Assembly: GCA_002730525.1 (NCBI GenBank)
Contig: PCAK01000023.1
Location: forward strand, 62,001 to 126,000
Source of the DNA: Acidobacteriota bacterium
Lineage (GTDB): Bacteria; Acidobacteriota; Vicinamibacteria; Vicinamibacterales; UBA823
DNA length: 64,000 nt
Reading direction: 5' to 3'
The notes under the pieces are model-generated. The model had not been told where the DNA came from, did no database searches, and was given only the letters and a program-made list of their open reading frames with translations. Positions 43,927 to 54,119 of the stretch are shown here, one piece after another; the stretch's first letter is position 1, and every line of letters begins with the position of its first letter. A program made the position numbers and the translations under genes.

Positions 43927-46900
43927 ATGCCCAAGCGCACAGATGTGAAACGCGTCCTGGTGATCGGCTCGGGGCCGATCGTCATCGGCCAGGCCTGTGA
44001 GTTCGACTACTCGGGAACGCAGGCGTGCAAGGCGCTGCGCGCGGAGGGGCTCGAGGTCGTGCTCGTCAACAGCAATCCGGCGACGATCATGACCGACCCG
44101 GAGGTCGCCGACCGCACCTACGTCGAGCCGCTCACACCGGAGGTCGTGACCCAGATCATCGAACGCGAGCGACCGGACGCGCTACTGCCGACCGTCGGGG
44201 GGCAGACGGCGCTCAACCTGGCCGTGGCGCTCGGCGAGAGCGGTGTGCTCGAAGCCCACGGGGTCGAACTCATCGGGGCATCGGTCGAGGCGATCAAGGT
44301 CGCGGAGGATCGTCTGCAGTTCCGGGAGGCGATGCACTCGATCGATGTGGCTGTTCCGGCGAGCGCCTACGTCAAGACACTCGACGAAGCGCTGGGCGCG
44401 GTCGAGACGCTCGGCTTCCCGGTGATCATCCGGCCGTCCTTCACCCTCGGCGGCGTGGGTGGGGGCATCGCCTACAACGTGGAGGAGTTCCGCGAGATGG
44501 CCGAGCGCGGCCTCGGCTTCAGCCCGGTCAACGAGGTGCTGCTCGAGGAGTCGGTCATCGGGTGGAAAGAGTTCGAGTTGGAGGTGATGCGGGACGCGGC
44601 GGACAACTTCGTCGTGATCTGCTCGATCGAGAACATCGACCCGATGGGCGTGCATACCGGCGACAGCGTGACGGTTGCGCCGGCCCTGACGTTGACCGAC
44701 AAGGAGTATCAACGACTGCGTGACATTGCCCGCCGGATCATCCGGCGGGTGGGTGTGGAAACGGGCGGGTCGAACATCCAGTTTGCGGTGCATCCGGAGG
44801 ACGGGCGGGTCGTGGCGATCGAGATGAATCCACGCGTCTCCCGGTCGTCGGCGCTTGCGTCGAAGGCTACCGGCTTCCCGATCGCGAAGATTGCCGCGAA
44901 GCTGGCGCTGGGCTATCACCTGGACGAGATTCCCAACGACATCACCCGCCTCACCCCGGCGTCGTTCGAGCCGACGATCGACTACGTGGTCGTCAAGATT
45001 CCGCGCTGGGCGTTCGAGAAGTTCCCCCAGGCTGACGCGACGCTCACGACCCAGATGAAGTCCGTCGGCGAAGTCATGGCCATCGGCCGGACGTTCAAGG
45101 AAAGCTTCCTCAAGGGGTTTCGATCGCTCGAACTGGGCCGGTCGGGCCGGCTGTTCGCTCAGCCAGAGGGTGACTCCGAGGACGACGCGACGCTCCAGCG
45201 GCACCTGGCCGTGCCCACCGACCGCCGTCTGTGGGCCGTGTTTCGAGCGTTGCAGCGCGGGTGGTCGGTCGAGCAGGTGCACGAGGTCACGAAGATCGAC
45301 CGGTGGTTCCTGCGTCAGTTCGAGGATCTGGTCGAACTCGGACGCGAGGCCGGACTGGTCGGGCTGCGCGACATGTCGGTGGAGCTCCTGACCACGCTCA
45401 AGCGCGCCGGGTTCGGCGACGCCGATATCGGGGCGATCACCGGCGCGGACGCCGCCGCCGTGCTCGAGCAGCGGCGGGAGGCCGGGCTCCGGTCGGTGTA
45501 CAAGCGGATCGACACGTGCGCCGCCGAGTTCGAGTCGTTCACGCCGTACCAGTACAGCACGTACGAGCGCGAGTGCGAGGCCGACCCGAACGACCGGCCG
45601 AAGGTGGTCATTCTCGGCAGCGGTCCCAACCGGATCGGCCAGGGGCTCGAATTCGACTACTGCTGCTGCCACGCGGCGTTTGCGCTGCGGGAGCAAGGGT
45701 TCGAGACCGTTATGGTCAACTGCAACCCGGAGACGGTGTCGACCGACTACGACTCGGTCGATCGGCTCTACTTCGAGCCGCTAACGTTCGAAGACGTCCT
45801 GGCCATCATCGAGCGTGAGCGATCGGTGGGCGGGGAGGTGTCGTGTCTGGTGCAGTTCGGCGGCCAGACGCCGTTGAAGCTCGCGCTGCCGCTGCAGGAC
45901 GCCGGCGTGAACATCCTGGGCACGTCGCCCGATTCGATCGATCTGGCCGAGGACCGCGACCGCTTCTCGCGTTTGCTGTGGGATCTCGGCGTGGCGCAGG
46001 CCCCGAGCGGCATCGCGACCTCGCGCGAGGAGGCCCGGGCCGTCGCCGCCACGATCGGTTTCCCGATTGTCGTCCGACCGTCGTACGTGCTCGGCGGGCG
46101 CGCGATGGCGATCGTCTACGACCTGTCGGCGCTCGATCGGTACATCACCGAGGCGGTCGACGCATCGCCGGAGCGGCCGGTGCTCATCGACAAGTTCCTC
46201 GAAGACGCGTTCGAACTCGACGTCGATGCCGTCGCCGATTCGACCGGCGCCGTCGTCATCGGCGGCATCATGGAGCATATCGAGGAGGCGGGCATCCACT
46301 CGGGCGACAGCTCGTGCGTCGTGCCGCCGTACCTCGTGCCCGAACGGCACCTGGCCGTCATCCGGGATCACACGCGGCGCATCGCGCGGGCGCTCAATGT
46401 CATCGGCCTGATGAACATCCAGTTCGCCATCAAGGACGACACGGTCTACGTGCTCGAGGTGAATCCGCGCGCGTCGCGCACGGTGCCGTACCTGTCAAAG
46501 GCCACCGGGGTGCCGCTGGCGAAGGTCGCGGCTCGGGTCATGGCGGGCGCCACGCTGAAGGAACTGGAGCTGGTGGATGACCTCGGCGTGTCCGGGGTGT
46601 TCGTGAAGACACCGGTGTTTCCGTTCGTGCGGTTCCCGGGCGTCGACACCCTGCTCGGGCCCGAGATGAAGTCGACCGGCGAGGTGATGGGTGGTGCCGA
46701 GACCTTCGGCGCGGCGTTCGCCAAGGCTCAGCTGGCCGCAGGCCAGCGTCTGCCCGACAAGGGGACGGCCTTCATCAGCGTGAACGACCACGACAAGGCC
46801 AACGTCGGGCAGATCGCCTCGGACCTGGCTGCGCTCGGCTTCTCGGTCGTCGCCTCCAGGGGCACGGCTGCCTACCTCCGCGCCCACGGCCTCGACGTGG

Positions 46901-47175
46901 AAGTCGTGTTCAAGGTGAACGAGGGACGTCCGCACATTGCCGACCAGGTACTGAACGGTCAGATTGACATCATCATTAACACGCCGCTCGGGCGGGAGTC
47001 GTTCTTCGACGATCTGACCGTCCGCCGCGTGGCGATGATGCATTCCGTGCCGTGCATTACCACCCTGACCGGTGCCGTGGCCGCGGTCAGCGCGATCAAG
47101 GCCCTGCGGTCCCAGGCGCTCGACGTTCGGCCGCTGCAGGACTACCACGCGGAAATCGCCACCGATGGCGCCTAA
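43927..47175 (+). CDS. carB: Carbamoyl-phosphate synthase large subunit
   Basis: 1082 residues from ATG 43927 ([20 protein letters not shown], 20 residues). Two duplicated ATP-grasp synthetase halves are present, each with its biotin-carboxylase-like N lobe ([18 protein letters not shown]; then [19 protein letters not shown]) and carboxylate site ([34 protein letters not shown]). They are followed by the MGS-like allosteric domain ([16 protein letters not shown], then INTPLGRES). A frame extending back into carA is not used. Complete and normal. Confidence 0.97.
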   Translation: MPKRTDVKRVLVIGSGPIVIGQACEFDYSGTQACKALRAEGLEVVLVNSNPATIMTDPEVADRTYVEPLTPEVVTQIIERERPDALLPTVGGQTALNLAVALGESGVLEAHGVELIGASVEAIKVAEDRLQFREAMHSIDVAVPASAYVKTLDEALGAVETLGFPVIIRPSFTLGGVGGGIAYNVEEFREMAERGLGFSPVNEVLLEESVIGWKEFELEVMRDAADNFVVICSIENIDPMGVHTGDSVTVAPALTLTDKEYQRLRDIARRIIRRVGVETGGSNIQFAVHPEDGRVVAIEMNPRVSRSSALASKATGFPIAKIAAKLALGYHLDEIPNDITRLTPASFEPTIDYVVVKIPRWAFEKFPQADATLTTQMKSVGEVMAIGRTFKESFLKGFRSLELGRSGRLFAQPEGDSEDDATLQRHLAVPTDRRLWAVFRALQRGWSVEQVHEVTKIDRWFLRQFEDLVELGREAGLVGLRDMSVELLTTLKRAGFGDADIGAITGADAAAVLEQRREAGLRSVYKRIDTCAAEFESFTPYQYSTYERECEADPNDRPKVVILGSGPNRIGQGLEFDYCCCHAAFALREQGFETVMVNCNPETVSTDYDSVDRLYFEPLTFEDVLAIIERERSVGGEVSCLVQFGGQTPLKLALPLQDAGVNILGTSPDSIDLAEDRDRFSRLLWDLGVAQAPSGIATSREEARAVAATIGFPIVVRPSYVLGGRAMAIVYDLSALDRYITEAVDASPERPVLIDKFLEDAFELDVDAVADSTGAVVIGGIMEHIEEAGIHSGDSSCVVPPYLVPERHLAVIRDHTRRIARALNVIGLMNIQFAIKDDTVYVLEVNPRASRTVPYLSKATGVPLAKVAARVMAGATLKELELVDDLGVSGVFVKTPVFPFVRFPGVDTLLGPEMKSTGEVMGGAETFGAAFAKAQLAAGQRLPDKGTAFISVNDHDKANVGQIASDLAALGFSVVASRGTAAYLRAHGLDVEVVFKVNEGRPHIADQVLNGQIDIIINTPLGRESFFDDLTVRRVAMMHSVPCITTLTGAVAAVSAIKALRSQALDVRPLQDYHAEIATDGA

Positions 47176-47257
47176 CTGCCCGTGCCCCCTCAAACCGGTC
47201 CAAAACTAGGGAGAGGATTTTGGGTCGAGACTGGGTCAACCGCTCCGGGTAGGCGCG

Positions 47258-47276
47258 AGGCGCGCCGTGCGCGCCT
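47258..47276. terminator. Perfect 8-bp hairpin between convergent carB and mazG
   Basis: AGGCGCGC-CGT-GCGCGCCT is a perfect stem of 8 bp with a 3-nt loop, midway between two converging genes. There is no T run on either side, so it would be a Rho-assisted or bidirectional pause site rather than a classical intrinsic terminator. The rest of the 122-bp gap shows nothing recognisable. Confidence 0.4.
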
Positions 47277-47297
47277 GGATCCTTCTCGCGGGCGCCT

Positions 47298-48137
47298 TCA
47301 GTCCTCCCGCTTCACCGCCTGCCAGGCGGCCTCCATCTCTTTGAGGCTTGCGTCCTGAAGCGACCGGCCGCCGGCGTCGAGTCGTGCTTCGACTTGCGCG
47401 AACCGGTCGCAGAACTTCTGGTTCGCACGGCGGAGCGCGGCTTCCGGCTCGACGCCGAGTTTGCGCGCGAGGTTGGCGATGGAGAAGAGCAGGTCGCCCA
47501 TCTCCTCCTCTCGGCGCGCGGCGGTCTCGGTGTCGACCGCCTGGCGGAGTTCAGCGACCTCTTCCTCGATCTTGTCGACGACGTCACCGCCGGTGGGCCA
47601 GTCGAATCCGACCGAGGCGACGCGCGATCCGAGTTCGAACGCGCAAAGCAGCGACGGCAGCGTCGCCGGCACGCCGCCCAGTAATCCGTCGGACCGTCCA
47701 GCGGATGCCCGTTCCTCGGCTTTCAGCTCCTCCCAGCGTCCGCGCACCTCGTGCGGGGTGGAGATCCGGCTGGTCGGGGGACCGCCGTCCGGGCCGAAGA
47801 CGTGGGGATGGCGCCGCACGAGCTTGTCGGTGATCGCCTCGACGGCATCGTCGATCGTGAAGCCGTCGGCTTCCGCGGTGAGCTGCGAAAGAAAGACGAT
47901 CTGAAAGAGCAGATCGCCCAGTTCGCCGCGCAGGTCGGACAGGTCCTCCCGGTCGAGCGCGTCGAGCACCTCGTACGTCTCTTCGAGGACGAACGGTCGC
48001 AGCGACGCCAGGGTCTGCGCCCGGTCCCACGGGCACCCATCGGGTGCGCGCAAGGTGCGCATGATCTCCACGAGACGTTCGAACCGCGCGCCGGTCGACG
48101 CGGGCCTCCGGGGTCGTAACGTGTCTGGGTCGCTCAT
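47298..48137 (-). CDS. mazG: Nucleoside triphosphate pyrophosphohydrolase MazG
   Basis: House-cleaning NTP pyrophosphatase, 279 residues. Two MazG helical modules are visible. The first has CPWDRAQTLASLRPFVLEE and the metal-binding EExxE/ExxD pattern in LEETYEVLDALDREDLSDLR (20 residues), followed by ELGDLLFQIVF. The second has EEEVAELRQAV and EEEMGDLLFSIANLARKL. Start ATG 48137. It diverges from a DUF1844 gene with promoters that share the palindrome at 48168-48177. Confidence 0.94.
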   Translation of the reverse strand: MSDPDTLRPRRPASTGARFERLVEIMRTLRAPDGCPWDRAQTLASLRPFVLEETYEVLDALDREDLSDLRGELGDLLFQIVFLSQLTAEADGFTIDDAVEAITDKLVRRHPHVFGPDGGPPTSRISTPHEVRGRWEELKAEERASAGRSDGLLGGVPATLPSLLCAFELGSRVASVGFDWPTGGDVVDKIEEEVAELRQAVDTETAARREEEMGDLLFSIANLARKLGVEPEAALRRANQKFCDRFAQVEARLDAGGRSLQDASLKEMEAAWQAVKRED

Positions 48138-48167
48138 CTGTAGCTCGGCGTTCGCCGAGCGGTTGCT

Positions 48168-48177
48168 ATGCTAGCAT
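48168..48177. promoter_or_regulatory. Palindromic shared -10 element between mazG and the DUF1844 gene
   Basis: ATGCTAGCAT is a perfect 10-bp palindrome. Read in either direction it contains TAGCAT, a usable -10 box. On the plus strand TAGCAT (48172-48177) is 6 nt before GTG 48184, giving a leaderless mRNA. On the minus strand TAGCAT (48173-48168) is about 30 nt before the mazG ATG. Because the boxes overlap, both promoters cannot be bound at once. Confidence 0.5.
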
Positions 48178-48183
48178 CGGAAC

Positions 48184-48474
48184 GTGGCCGTTCAGCCGGG
48201 CGACGTATCGTTCGACATGCTCGTGAGGTCGCTCGCCGCCTCCGCCGCCGTGCACCTCGGTGACGCCGCCGACCGCACGACCGGCGCCACGGCGACGCCC
48301 AACGTCGCGGCGGCTGCGCAAATGATCGATCTGCTCGCCTTGCTCGAGGAGAAGACGCAAGGCAATCTCAGCGAGGCCGAGGCGCAGCTGCTCGTCGGGA
48401 CCCTCCGTGTGTTGCGGTTGCGGCTGCTGGAGGTCAGACAGCGCGTCGCGCCCGGCGGCGCGCCCGGCGCCTGA
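48184..48474 (+). CDS. DUF1844-family small protein
   Basis: 96 residues from GTG 48184. The family pattern is clear: FDMLVRSLAASAAVHLGD, then AAQMIDLLALLEEKTQGNLSEAEAQLLVGTLRVLRL read as blocks (IDLLALLEEKTQGNLS is the core). It is predicted to be all-helical and cytosolic. Function of the family is unknown. The stop overlaps the next ATG by 1 nt, so it is co-translated with an MBL-fold hydrolase. No SD is present before the GTG; the -10 box position suggests a leaderless mRNA. Confidence 0.8.
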   Translation: MAVQPGDVSFDMLVRSLAASAAVHLGDAADRTTGATATPNVAAAAQMIDLLALLEEKTQGNLSEAEAQLLVGTLRVLRLRLLEVRQRVAPGGAPGA

Positions 48475-49244
48475 TGCGTGTCACGTTCCTCGGTACGGGC
48501 ACGTCGTCCGGCGTGCCGATTGTCGGGTGTGACTGTGCCACCTGTCGCTCCGACGATCCCCGCGACCAGCGCTGGCGACCGTCCATCCAGATCGAACTGG
48601 CCGACGGGACCTCGGTGCTCGTCGATGCCGCAACCGACCTGCGCGCCCAGGCACTTCGGTTCGGCGTCGACCGGGTGGACGCCATTCTCTTCACCCACAG
48701 CCACGCCGACCACCTGCTCGGCCTCGACGAAGTGCGCCGCTACAATCATCTGCAGCGCGCAACGATTCCTTGCTACGGCGACGCCAGGACGATGGCCGAC
48801 ATCAGGCAGATGTTCGCGTACGTCTTCGAGCCGGCCGAGCAGATGGGAGGCGGGCTCCCGCAGCTGACGACGTTCACCATCGGCGGCGCGTTCTGTCTCG
48901 GGCGGGCGATGGTCGTTCCGGTGCCGCTCTGGCATGGCAGGCGGCCGATCCTGGGCTTCCGCGTGGCGAACTTCGCGTATCTCACCGACTGCAACGCGAT
49001 CCCGGACGCCTCGTGGCCGCTGCTCGAGGGGGTCGACGTGCTCGTCCTCGACGCGCTCCGGACGCGGCCGCACTCGACGCACTTCTCGCTGGACCAGGCC
49101 GTCGAAGCGGCGACGCGCATCGGGTCCTCGAGCACCTACTTCACCCACATGTGCCACGATCTGCCGCACGTGGCCACATGCGAGCGCCTCCCGTCGCAGA
49201 TGCAGCTGGCGTATGATGGATTGAGATTGGACATACCGGACTGA
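48474..49244 (+). CDS. MBL-fold metallo-hydrolase (PhnP-like)
   Basis: 256 residues. The family N-terminus FLGTGTSSGVPIVGCDCATC contains a CxCxxC cluster typical of the PhnP/PqqB-like subgroup. The di-metal site is HSHADHLLGLDE, with later ligands in PVPLWHGRR, YLTDCNAIPD and YFTHMCHDLPH. Related enzymes hydrolyse cyclic phosphodiesters. The true substrate is not evident. It follows DUF1844 with a 1-nt overlap and precedes ribF by 53 bp. Confidence 0.88.
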   Translation: MRVTFLGTGTSSGVPIVGCDCATCRSDDPRDQRWRPSIQIELADGTSVLVDAATDLRAQALRFGVDRVDAILFTHSHADHLLGLDEVRRYNHLQRATIPCYGDARTMADIRQMFAYVFEPAEQMGGGLPQLTTFTIGGAFCLGRAMVVPVPLWHGRRPILGFRVANFAYLTDCNAIPDASWPLLEGVDVLVLDALRTRPHSTHFSLDQAVEAATRIGSSSTYFTHMCHDLPHVATCERLPSQMQLAYDGLRLDIPD

Positions 49245-49297
49245 GCGTCTCCGCTCACGCGGGTCCCGCCGGTCTTCGCGCCCACGCCCATCGTCAC

Positions 49298-50233
49298 GTG
49301 CAGATCATCCATTTTCCCGACGACGAGTGCCCGCCCGCATGGCGCCAGGCGGTCCTTGCGCTCGGGAACTTCGACGGCCTGCATCGTGGACATGTCACGA
49401 TCGTCGAGCGAGTGCGGGAGCGCGCCCGCGCGCGCGGGATCGTGCCGGTCGCGCTGACCTTCGATCCGCATCCACCGCGAGTCGTCCGACCTGACAAGGC
49501 GCCGCCGCTGTTGATGACGGCGGTCCAGAAGTTCGAGGCGCTCGGCGCCGCCGGAATCGGGGGCATCGCCGTCGTCCGCTTCACGGAGGAACTGTCGCGG
49601 TGGGACCCGGAGCAGTTCGTCACCGCGGTCCTCGTCGAGTGGCTCCAGGTCAGCGAGGTCTGGGTCGGTGCCAACTTCCTGTTCGGCCATGAACGCGCCG
49701 GGAACTTCTCCCTCTTGCGCGCGCTCGGCGCGCGCTACGGCTTCAGAGCGGAGAAGATTGACCCGATTCGCTACAAGGACTTCGTCGTCAGCAGTACCCG
49801 CGTGCGACGGTTGGTGGCGGAGGGGTGGGTCGACGAGGCTGGCGCGCTGCTCGGCCACCACTACGCGCTCGACGGACTCGTCGTGCGCGGCGACGGTCGG
49901 GGACGGCAGCTCGGCGTTCCGACCGCCAACATCCGGTCTGACAACGAGCTGCTGCCGCCCGACGGGGTCTATGCCACGCTGGTGGGCATCGAGGGTGTCG
50001 TGCATGCCGGCGTGACCAATGTCGGTCGGCGGCCGACGTTCGGCGATGGCGAGCGCGTCATCGAGACGCACATCTTCGATCTCTCGCGGGACCTGTACGA
50101 CTGTCCGTTGCGCCTGTCGTTCGTGCGCCGGTTGCGCGATGAGAAGCGATTCGACGATGTCGACGCGCTGAAGGCGCAGATCGAGGCAGACTGCCGGGCG
50201 GCGCGCGATCTGTTTGCCCAAATTTCACTGTAG
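49298..50233 (+). CDS. ribF: Bifunctional riboflavin kinase/FMN adenylyltransferase
   Basis: Makes FMN then FAD from riboflavin. 311 residues, GTG start. The nucleotidyl-transferase half shows LGNFDGLHRGHVTIVERV, TFDPHPPRVV and WVGANFLFGHERAGN. The C-terminal kinase half shows GRGRQLGVPTANI, DGVYATLVG, AGVTNVGRRPTFG and VIETHIFDLSRDLYD. Complete; it would supply cofactor to the ETF and ETF:quinone oxidoreductase proteins encoded upstream. Confidence 0.95.
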   Translation: MQIIHFPDDECPPAWRQAVLALGNFDGLHRGHVTIVERVRERARARGIVPVALTFDPHPPRVVRPDKAPPLLMTAVQKFEALGAAGIGGIAVVRFTEELSRWDPEQFVTAVLVEWLQVSEVWVGANFLFGHERAGNFSLLRALGARYGFRAEKIDPIRYKDFVVSSTRVRRLVAEGWVDEAGALLGHHYALDGLVVRGDGRGRQLGVPTANIRSDNELLPPDGVYATLVGIEGVVHAGVTNVGRRPTFGDGERVIETHIFDLSRDLYDCPLRLSFVRRLRDEKRFDDVDALKAQIEADCRAARDLFAQISL

Positions 50234-50248
50234 AATTCTGCTAGGAGC

Positions 50249-50695
50249 ATGGCCGAATCCGCCGGCGGCCCCACGCCGCCCTTCGAACTCAGTCTGACCG
50301 GGGACCGTCGGTTCCATCGCATCGTCGGTGAGGTGTACGCGCGCGCTGCCGAGCTATTGGGATACTCCGCCGTCGATGCGATCGAGATTGGCCGGTCGGT
50401 CGAAACGGCCGTCCTCGGTGTCATGGAGCACGGCTATCCCGACCACGCGTGCGAGCAGATCGACATCAGCTTCTCGGCCGACGGCGGCATCCTGGCGGTC
50501 AACGTGGGGTACCGAGGCGCGGATGGCGGCGCGGCGCCCGTCACCGCGACCGACGTGCAGCGGGCCCTGGGGGAGGTGCGAGACGGCCACGTGCCGCTCG
50601 ACGTTATCCGGCAGGCGATGCCCGATGTGGAATTCGGTCGAGACGGCTCGGTCGAGTATTGCCGGCTCTCGCGGAAGCTTCCCGGAGCCTCCTGA
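50249..50695 (+). CDS. Unknown 148-residue protein, weakly RsbW/HATPase-like
   Basis: Not recognised with certainty. The stretch IGRSVETAVLGVMEHGY followed by ISFSADGGILAVNVGYRG resembles the N-box and next strand of small HATPase anti-sigma factors (pattern ExxxNAIEHGY), but the ATP-binding Asn is Gly and no G1/G2 boxes follow. If related, it has lost nucleotide binding. TAGAAT at 50231-50236 is 12 nt before the ATG, and AGGAG sits only 1 nt before it, too close to be a normal SD. It lies between ribF and cysS. Confidence 0.6.
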   Translation: MAESAGGPTPPFELSLTGDRRFHRIVGEVYARAAELLGYSAVDAIEIGRSVETAVLGVMEHGYPDHACEQIDISFSADGGILAVNVGYRGADGGAAPVTATDVQRALGEVRDGHVPLDVIRQAMPDVEFGRDGSVEYCRLSRKLPGAS

Positions 50696-50749
50696 CGACG
50701 ATCGCACTCTGCGGCGTGGCGGCGAGCCGCCCCGCCCTCGGCGAACCCG

Positions 50750-52165
50750 ATGCGCCTCTACAACACGCTGACTCGTAGTGAAGAGCCGTTCGCCCCGCTC
50801 CGCGGGCAGCAGGTGCGGATGTACACCTGTGGCCTGACCGTCTACGCGCGCGGCCATATTGGCAACTTCCGGACGTTCGTCTGCCTGGATGTGCTGCGCC
50901 GCGCACTCAAGCACCTCGAAGGCTACGACGTGCGCCAGGTGATGAACTACACCGACGTTGACGACCGCACGATCAAGGAGTCGCAGAAGGCTGGCCGACC
51001 GCTGCGTGAGTACACCGATCAATATATCGCCGCGTACCTGGAGGATGCGGCGACGCTCGGGCTCGAGACCGTGGAGGAGACGCCGCGCGCCACCGACGAG
51101 GCGAACCTGCGCGCGATGACCGAGATGGTGCAGGCGCTGGAGAAGAACGGCCACACCTACCGGAGTGACGGGTCCATTTACTTCAAGATCTCGACGCTGC
51201 CGAAGTACGGGCAGCTGGCGCGCCTCGATCACGAGGGGATCAAGCCAGGCGCCCGCATCGACACCGACAAGTACGACAAGGAAGATGCTCGCGACTTCGT
51301 GCTCTGGAAGGCGACCACGCCCGATGAGCCGACCTGGGACTTCGGCGCCGGTCCGGGCCGGCCGGGATGGCATATCGAGTGCTCGGCGATGGCGCTGCGA
51401 CTGCTCGACGGCGCGCCGATCGACATTCACGCGGGGGGAGTCGATCTGGTCTTTCCCCACCATGAGAACGAGATCGCCCAGGCTGAGGGCGCAACCGGCG
51501 AGCCGTTCTGCCGGTTCTGGGTGCACGTCGAACATCTGCTGCTGGGCGAAGGCGAGAAGATGTCGAAGTCGGTCGGCAACATCTTCACCGTGCAGGACGT
51601 CCTGGCGAAGGGGTTCCGGGCATCTGCGCTGCGCTACGTCTTGCTCGCGGTGCACTACCGGAAGCAGCTCAGGTTCACGTGGGCGAGCCTGGCTCAGGCC
51701 GATGAAGCCTTGACGCGGGTCATGGACTGCCTGGCGCGCCTCGACGCGGTGACGCGCCCGGGCGCTCACGACGATCTCACGGCGAAGGTGGCCTCCGCGC
51801 GTAAGGGCTTTGCGGAGATGATGGCCGCCGATCTGAACACGCCGGGCGCGCTCGGGGTGATGTTCGAACTCGTCCGAGCCGTCAATGCGGCGATCGATGC
51901 CGGGCAGATCGGCACCGACGACGTCGCCGCGATCCGTGACGTCTTCGACTACTTCGACCAGGTGCTCGGCGTCATCAGCGTCCGACGCGCCGATGACGCG
52001 GCGCCGCCGGTGCCGGTCGATGAGATCGAACGGGTGATTGGCGAACGGAAGGCAGCGCGGAGCCGGCGCGACTTCGCGGAGGCCGATCGGATCCGCGACG
52101 AGTTGGCAAAACGCGGCATCGTCCTTGAGGACAGTGCCCAGGGCACCCGATGGAAGCGCAAGTGA
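50750..52165 (+). CDS. cysS: Cysteinyl-tRNA synthetase
   Basis: Class I synthetase, 471 residues. Zinc/HIGH region [19 protein letters not shown], then [11 protein letters not shown], the second zinc ligands in [12 protein letters not shown] with [11 protein letters not shown], and the KMSKS loop [10 protein letters not shown]. The C-terminal anticodon domain includes [20 protein letters not shown] and [15 protein letters not shown], as expected. Its last 16 nt overlap the next gene. A tRNA-Cys gene lies 1.9 kb downstream. Confidence 0.96.
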   Translation: MRLYNTLTRSEEPFAPLRGQQVRMYTCGLTVYARGHIGNFRTFVCLDVLRRALKHLEGYDVRQVMNYTDVDDRTIKESQKAGRPLREYTDQYIAAYLEDAATLGLETVEETPRATDEANLRAMTEMVQALEKNGHTYRSDGSIYFKISTLPKYGQLARLDHEGIKPGARIDTDKYDKEDARDFVLWKATTPDEPTWDFGAGPGRPGWHIECSAMALRLLDGAPIDIHAGGVDLVFPHHENEIAQAEGATGEPFCRFWVHVEHLLLGEGEKMSKSVGNIFTVQDVLAKGFRASALRYVLLAVHYRKQLRFTWASLAQADEALTRVMDCLARLDAVTRPGAHDDLTAKVASARKGFAEMMAADLNTPGALGVMFELVRAVNAAIDAGQIGTDDVAAIRDVFDYFDQVLGVISVRRADDAAPPVPVDEIERVIGERKAARSRRDFAEADRIRDELAKRGIVLEDSAQGTRWKRK

Positions 52166-53496
52166 CCGGCCCCGACATCAAGACCCCGCTGCCAGGTCCG
52201 AAGGCCAAGGCGCTGATCGAGCGCGACGGTGCCGTCGTGTCGCCGTCCTACACCCGCAGCTACCCGTTTGTCATGGCTCGCGGCGAGGGTGCCTTCGTCG
52301 AGGATGTCGACGGCAACACCTTCCTCGACTGCGCCGCCGGCATTGCGGTCAACTCGACCGGGCACTCGCATCCTGACGTGGTCCGGGCGATCGTCGAGCA
52401 GGCCGGGCGGTTCCTCCACATGTCTGGGACCGATTTTTACTATGAGCCACAGGTGCGCCTGGCCGAGCAGATGGCCGAGATCGCCCCGATCGGCGGGGAG
52501 GTCCGATCGTTCTTCGGCAACTCGGGCGCCGAGGCGACTGAGGCCGCGATCAAGCTGGCGCGGCACGCCACGGGCCGGCAGAACATCATCGCGTTCTTGG
52601 GGTCGTTCCACGGGCGCACGCTCGGCGCGGTGGCGCTGACGTCGAGCAAGGCGATCCAGCGGCAGGGCTTCGGCCCGCTGATGCCCGGCGTGTACCACGC
52701 GCCCTACGCCGACTGCTATCGCTGCCCGGTGAAGCTCGAGCCCGAGAGCTGCGCGGCGGAATGCCTCGATTTTATCGACGAGCAGATCCTCGTGCACCTG
52801 GTCTCGCCCGAGGAAGTGGCGGCGATCGTCGTCGAGCCGATCCAGGGTGAGGGCGGCTACCTCGTGCCGCCGAAGCAGTTCCTGCAGCGGCTGCGCGAGT
52901 TGACGCGGCGGCACGGCATCCTGCTGGTGGCCGATGAAGTGCAGTCGGGCATGGGACGCACCGGGCGGATGTTCGCGTGCGAGCACTACGATCTGGAGGC
53001 CGACGTGGTCACGGTCGCGAAGGGCATCGCCTCGGGCATGCCGCTCGGCGTCATGTCGGCGCGGGCCGACCTCATGCAGTGGCCGCCCGGGTCGCACGCC
53101 AGCACCTTCGGCGGCAACCCGGTGTGCTCGGCGGCCGCGCTGGCGACGATTGCGCTGCTCCGCGACCGCTTGATCCAGAACGCATCCGAGGTAGGCGCGC
53201 ACCTCATCGCCGGGCTGCGCGACCTCGCCGGCCGCCATCCGATCATCGGCGACGTGCGGGGAAAGGGCTTGATGATCGGTGTCGAGCTTGTCCGCGACCG
53301 CGCGACGAAGGCGCGGGCCGCCACCGAACGCGATGCGGTCGTGGCGGCGGCGTTCCGGCGCGGCGTCCTGCTCCTTGGCGCAGGACAGAACAGCGTGCGA
53401 TTCTCACCCCCGCTCGTCCTCACCAAGGCGCAGGCCGACGTCGCCATCGACGTCTTCGACCAGGCGCTGGCGGACGTAACCCGAACCGGCCCCTAG
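52150..53496 (+). CDS. Class III PLP aminotransferase (4-aminobutyrate/acetylornithine type)
   Basis: 448 residues from ATG 52150; GTG 52162, forming GTGA with the cysS stop, is an equally plausible start. PLP motifs: [20 protein letters not shown] (20 residues), [43 protein letters not shown] and the PLP Lys K291 in [30 protein letters not shown] follows. A CYRCP/CAAEC pair in the middle (residues about 195-210) resembles the archaeal/thermophile 4-aminobutyrate-transaminase-like group. Substrate not decidable from sequence. Confidence 0.9.
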   Translation: MEAQVTGPDIKTPLPGPKAKALIERDGAVVSPSYTRSYPFVMARGEGAFVEDVDGNTFLDCAAGIAVNSTGHSHPDVVRAIVEQAGRFLHMSGTDFYYEPQVRLAEQMAEIAPIGGEVRSFFGNSGAEATEAAIKLARHATGRQNIIAFLGSFHGRTLGAVALTSSKAIQRQGFGPLMPGVYHAPYADCYRCPVKLEPESCAAECLDFIDEQILVHLVSPEEVAAIVVEPIQGEGGYLVPPKQFLQRLRELTRRHGILLVADEVQSGMGRTGRMFACEHYDLEADVVTVAKGIASGMPLGVMSARADLMQWPPGSHASTFGGNPVCSAAALATIALLRDRLIQNASEVGAHLIAGLRDLAGRHPIIGDVRGKGLMIGVELVRDRATKARAATERDAVVAAAFRRGVLLLGAGQNSVRFSPPLVLTKAQADVAIDVFDQALADVTRTGP

Positions 53497-53513
53497 GTTG
53501 CATCGGTCCGCGC

Positions 53514-53853
53514 ATGGACCGCCAGCAACTCGGCCGACAGGGTGAAACGCTCGCGTGCCGGGCACTCCGCCGTCTCGGGTACGCAATTCTCGATCGGCGC
53601 TACCGGACGCGGTTCGGCGAATTGGACATCGTGGCGCGCGACCGTGCCACGCTTGTTTTCGTCGAAGTGAAGGCCCGAGCCGTCGAATCGCACGGCACGG
53701 CGCTGGACGATCGTGGCCATGGCGCGCGACTACATGACCCGACGGCGTGCGTGGGCGGGGCCGTGCCGGTTCGACGTCATCGGCGTGACGATCGCGCCCG
53801 CGAGACGCCCTCACATCGCGCATGTCACCAATGCCTTCGATGTCGATCGGTGA
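53514..53853 (+). pseudogene. yraN: Frameshifted YraN (UPF0102) nuclease-like gene
   Basis: From ATG 53514 the frame encodes the normal N-terminal half (GRQGETLACRALRRLGYAIL, then FGELDIVARDRATLVFVEVK). Soon after VEVKAR the homology moves to the +1 frame, which reads TIVAMARDYMTRRRAWAGP and CRFDVIGVTIAPARRPH, to a TGA at 53851-53853. Compared with the family, about ten residues are also missing at the switch, so a single deletion of 3n+2 bases would explain both. In the original frame translation runs into unrelated sequence. A real mutation is more likely than a base-call error because residues are lost. Confidence 0.75.
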
Positions 53854-53876
53854 CCGGAAAACGGGCGCTGCTCGTC

Positions 53877-53906
53877 TTGATGGCCTCGCGACGGCTATGC
53901 TAAAGT
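53877..53906 (+). promoter_or_regulatory. Putative promoter of the tRNA-Gly/tRNA-Cys pair
   Basis: TTGATG (53877-53882) and TAAAGT (53901-53906) are separated by 18 bp; an overlapping TATGCT begins at 53896. The predicted start is about 15 nt before the mature tRNA-Gly 5' end. The two tRNAs are 44 bp apart and probably cotranscribed. Confidence 0.4.
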
Positions 53907-53926
53907 TGAACGGTTCGCACGGGCAC

Positions 53927-54001
53927 GCGGGAGTAACTCAGTGGTAGAGTGCGACCTTGCCAAGGTCGAAGTCGCGGGTTCGAATCCCGTTTCCCGCTCC
54001 A
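53927..54001 (+). tRNA. tRNA-Gly (anticodon GCC)
   Basis: 75 nt including an encoded CCA. Acceptor stem GCGGGAG pairs with TTCCCGC (one G-U pair). The anticodon stem CGACC/GGTCG encloses loop TTGCCAA with anticodon GCC (53959-53961). The T arm GCGGG-TTCGAAT-CCCGT is canonical. Reads GGC/GGU codons. Confidence 0.96.
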
Positions 54002-54045
54002 TTCTTTTCTTCGAGCGTTCCGCATCCGTCACGCGCATCCCAAAC

Positions 54046-54097
<52 letters not shown>

Positions 54098-54119
<22 letters not shown>

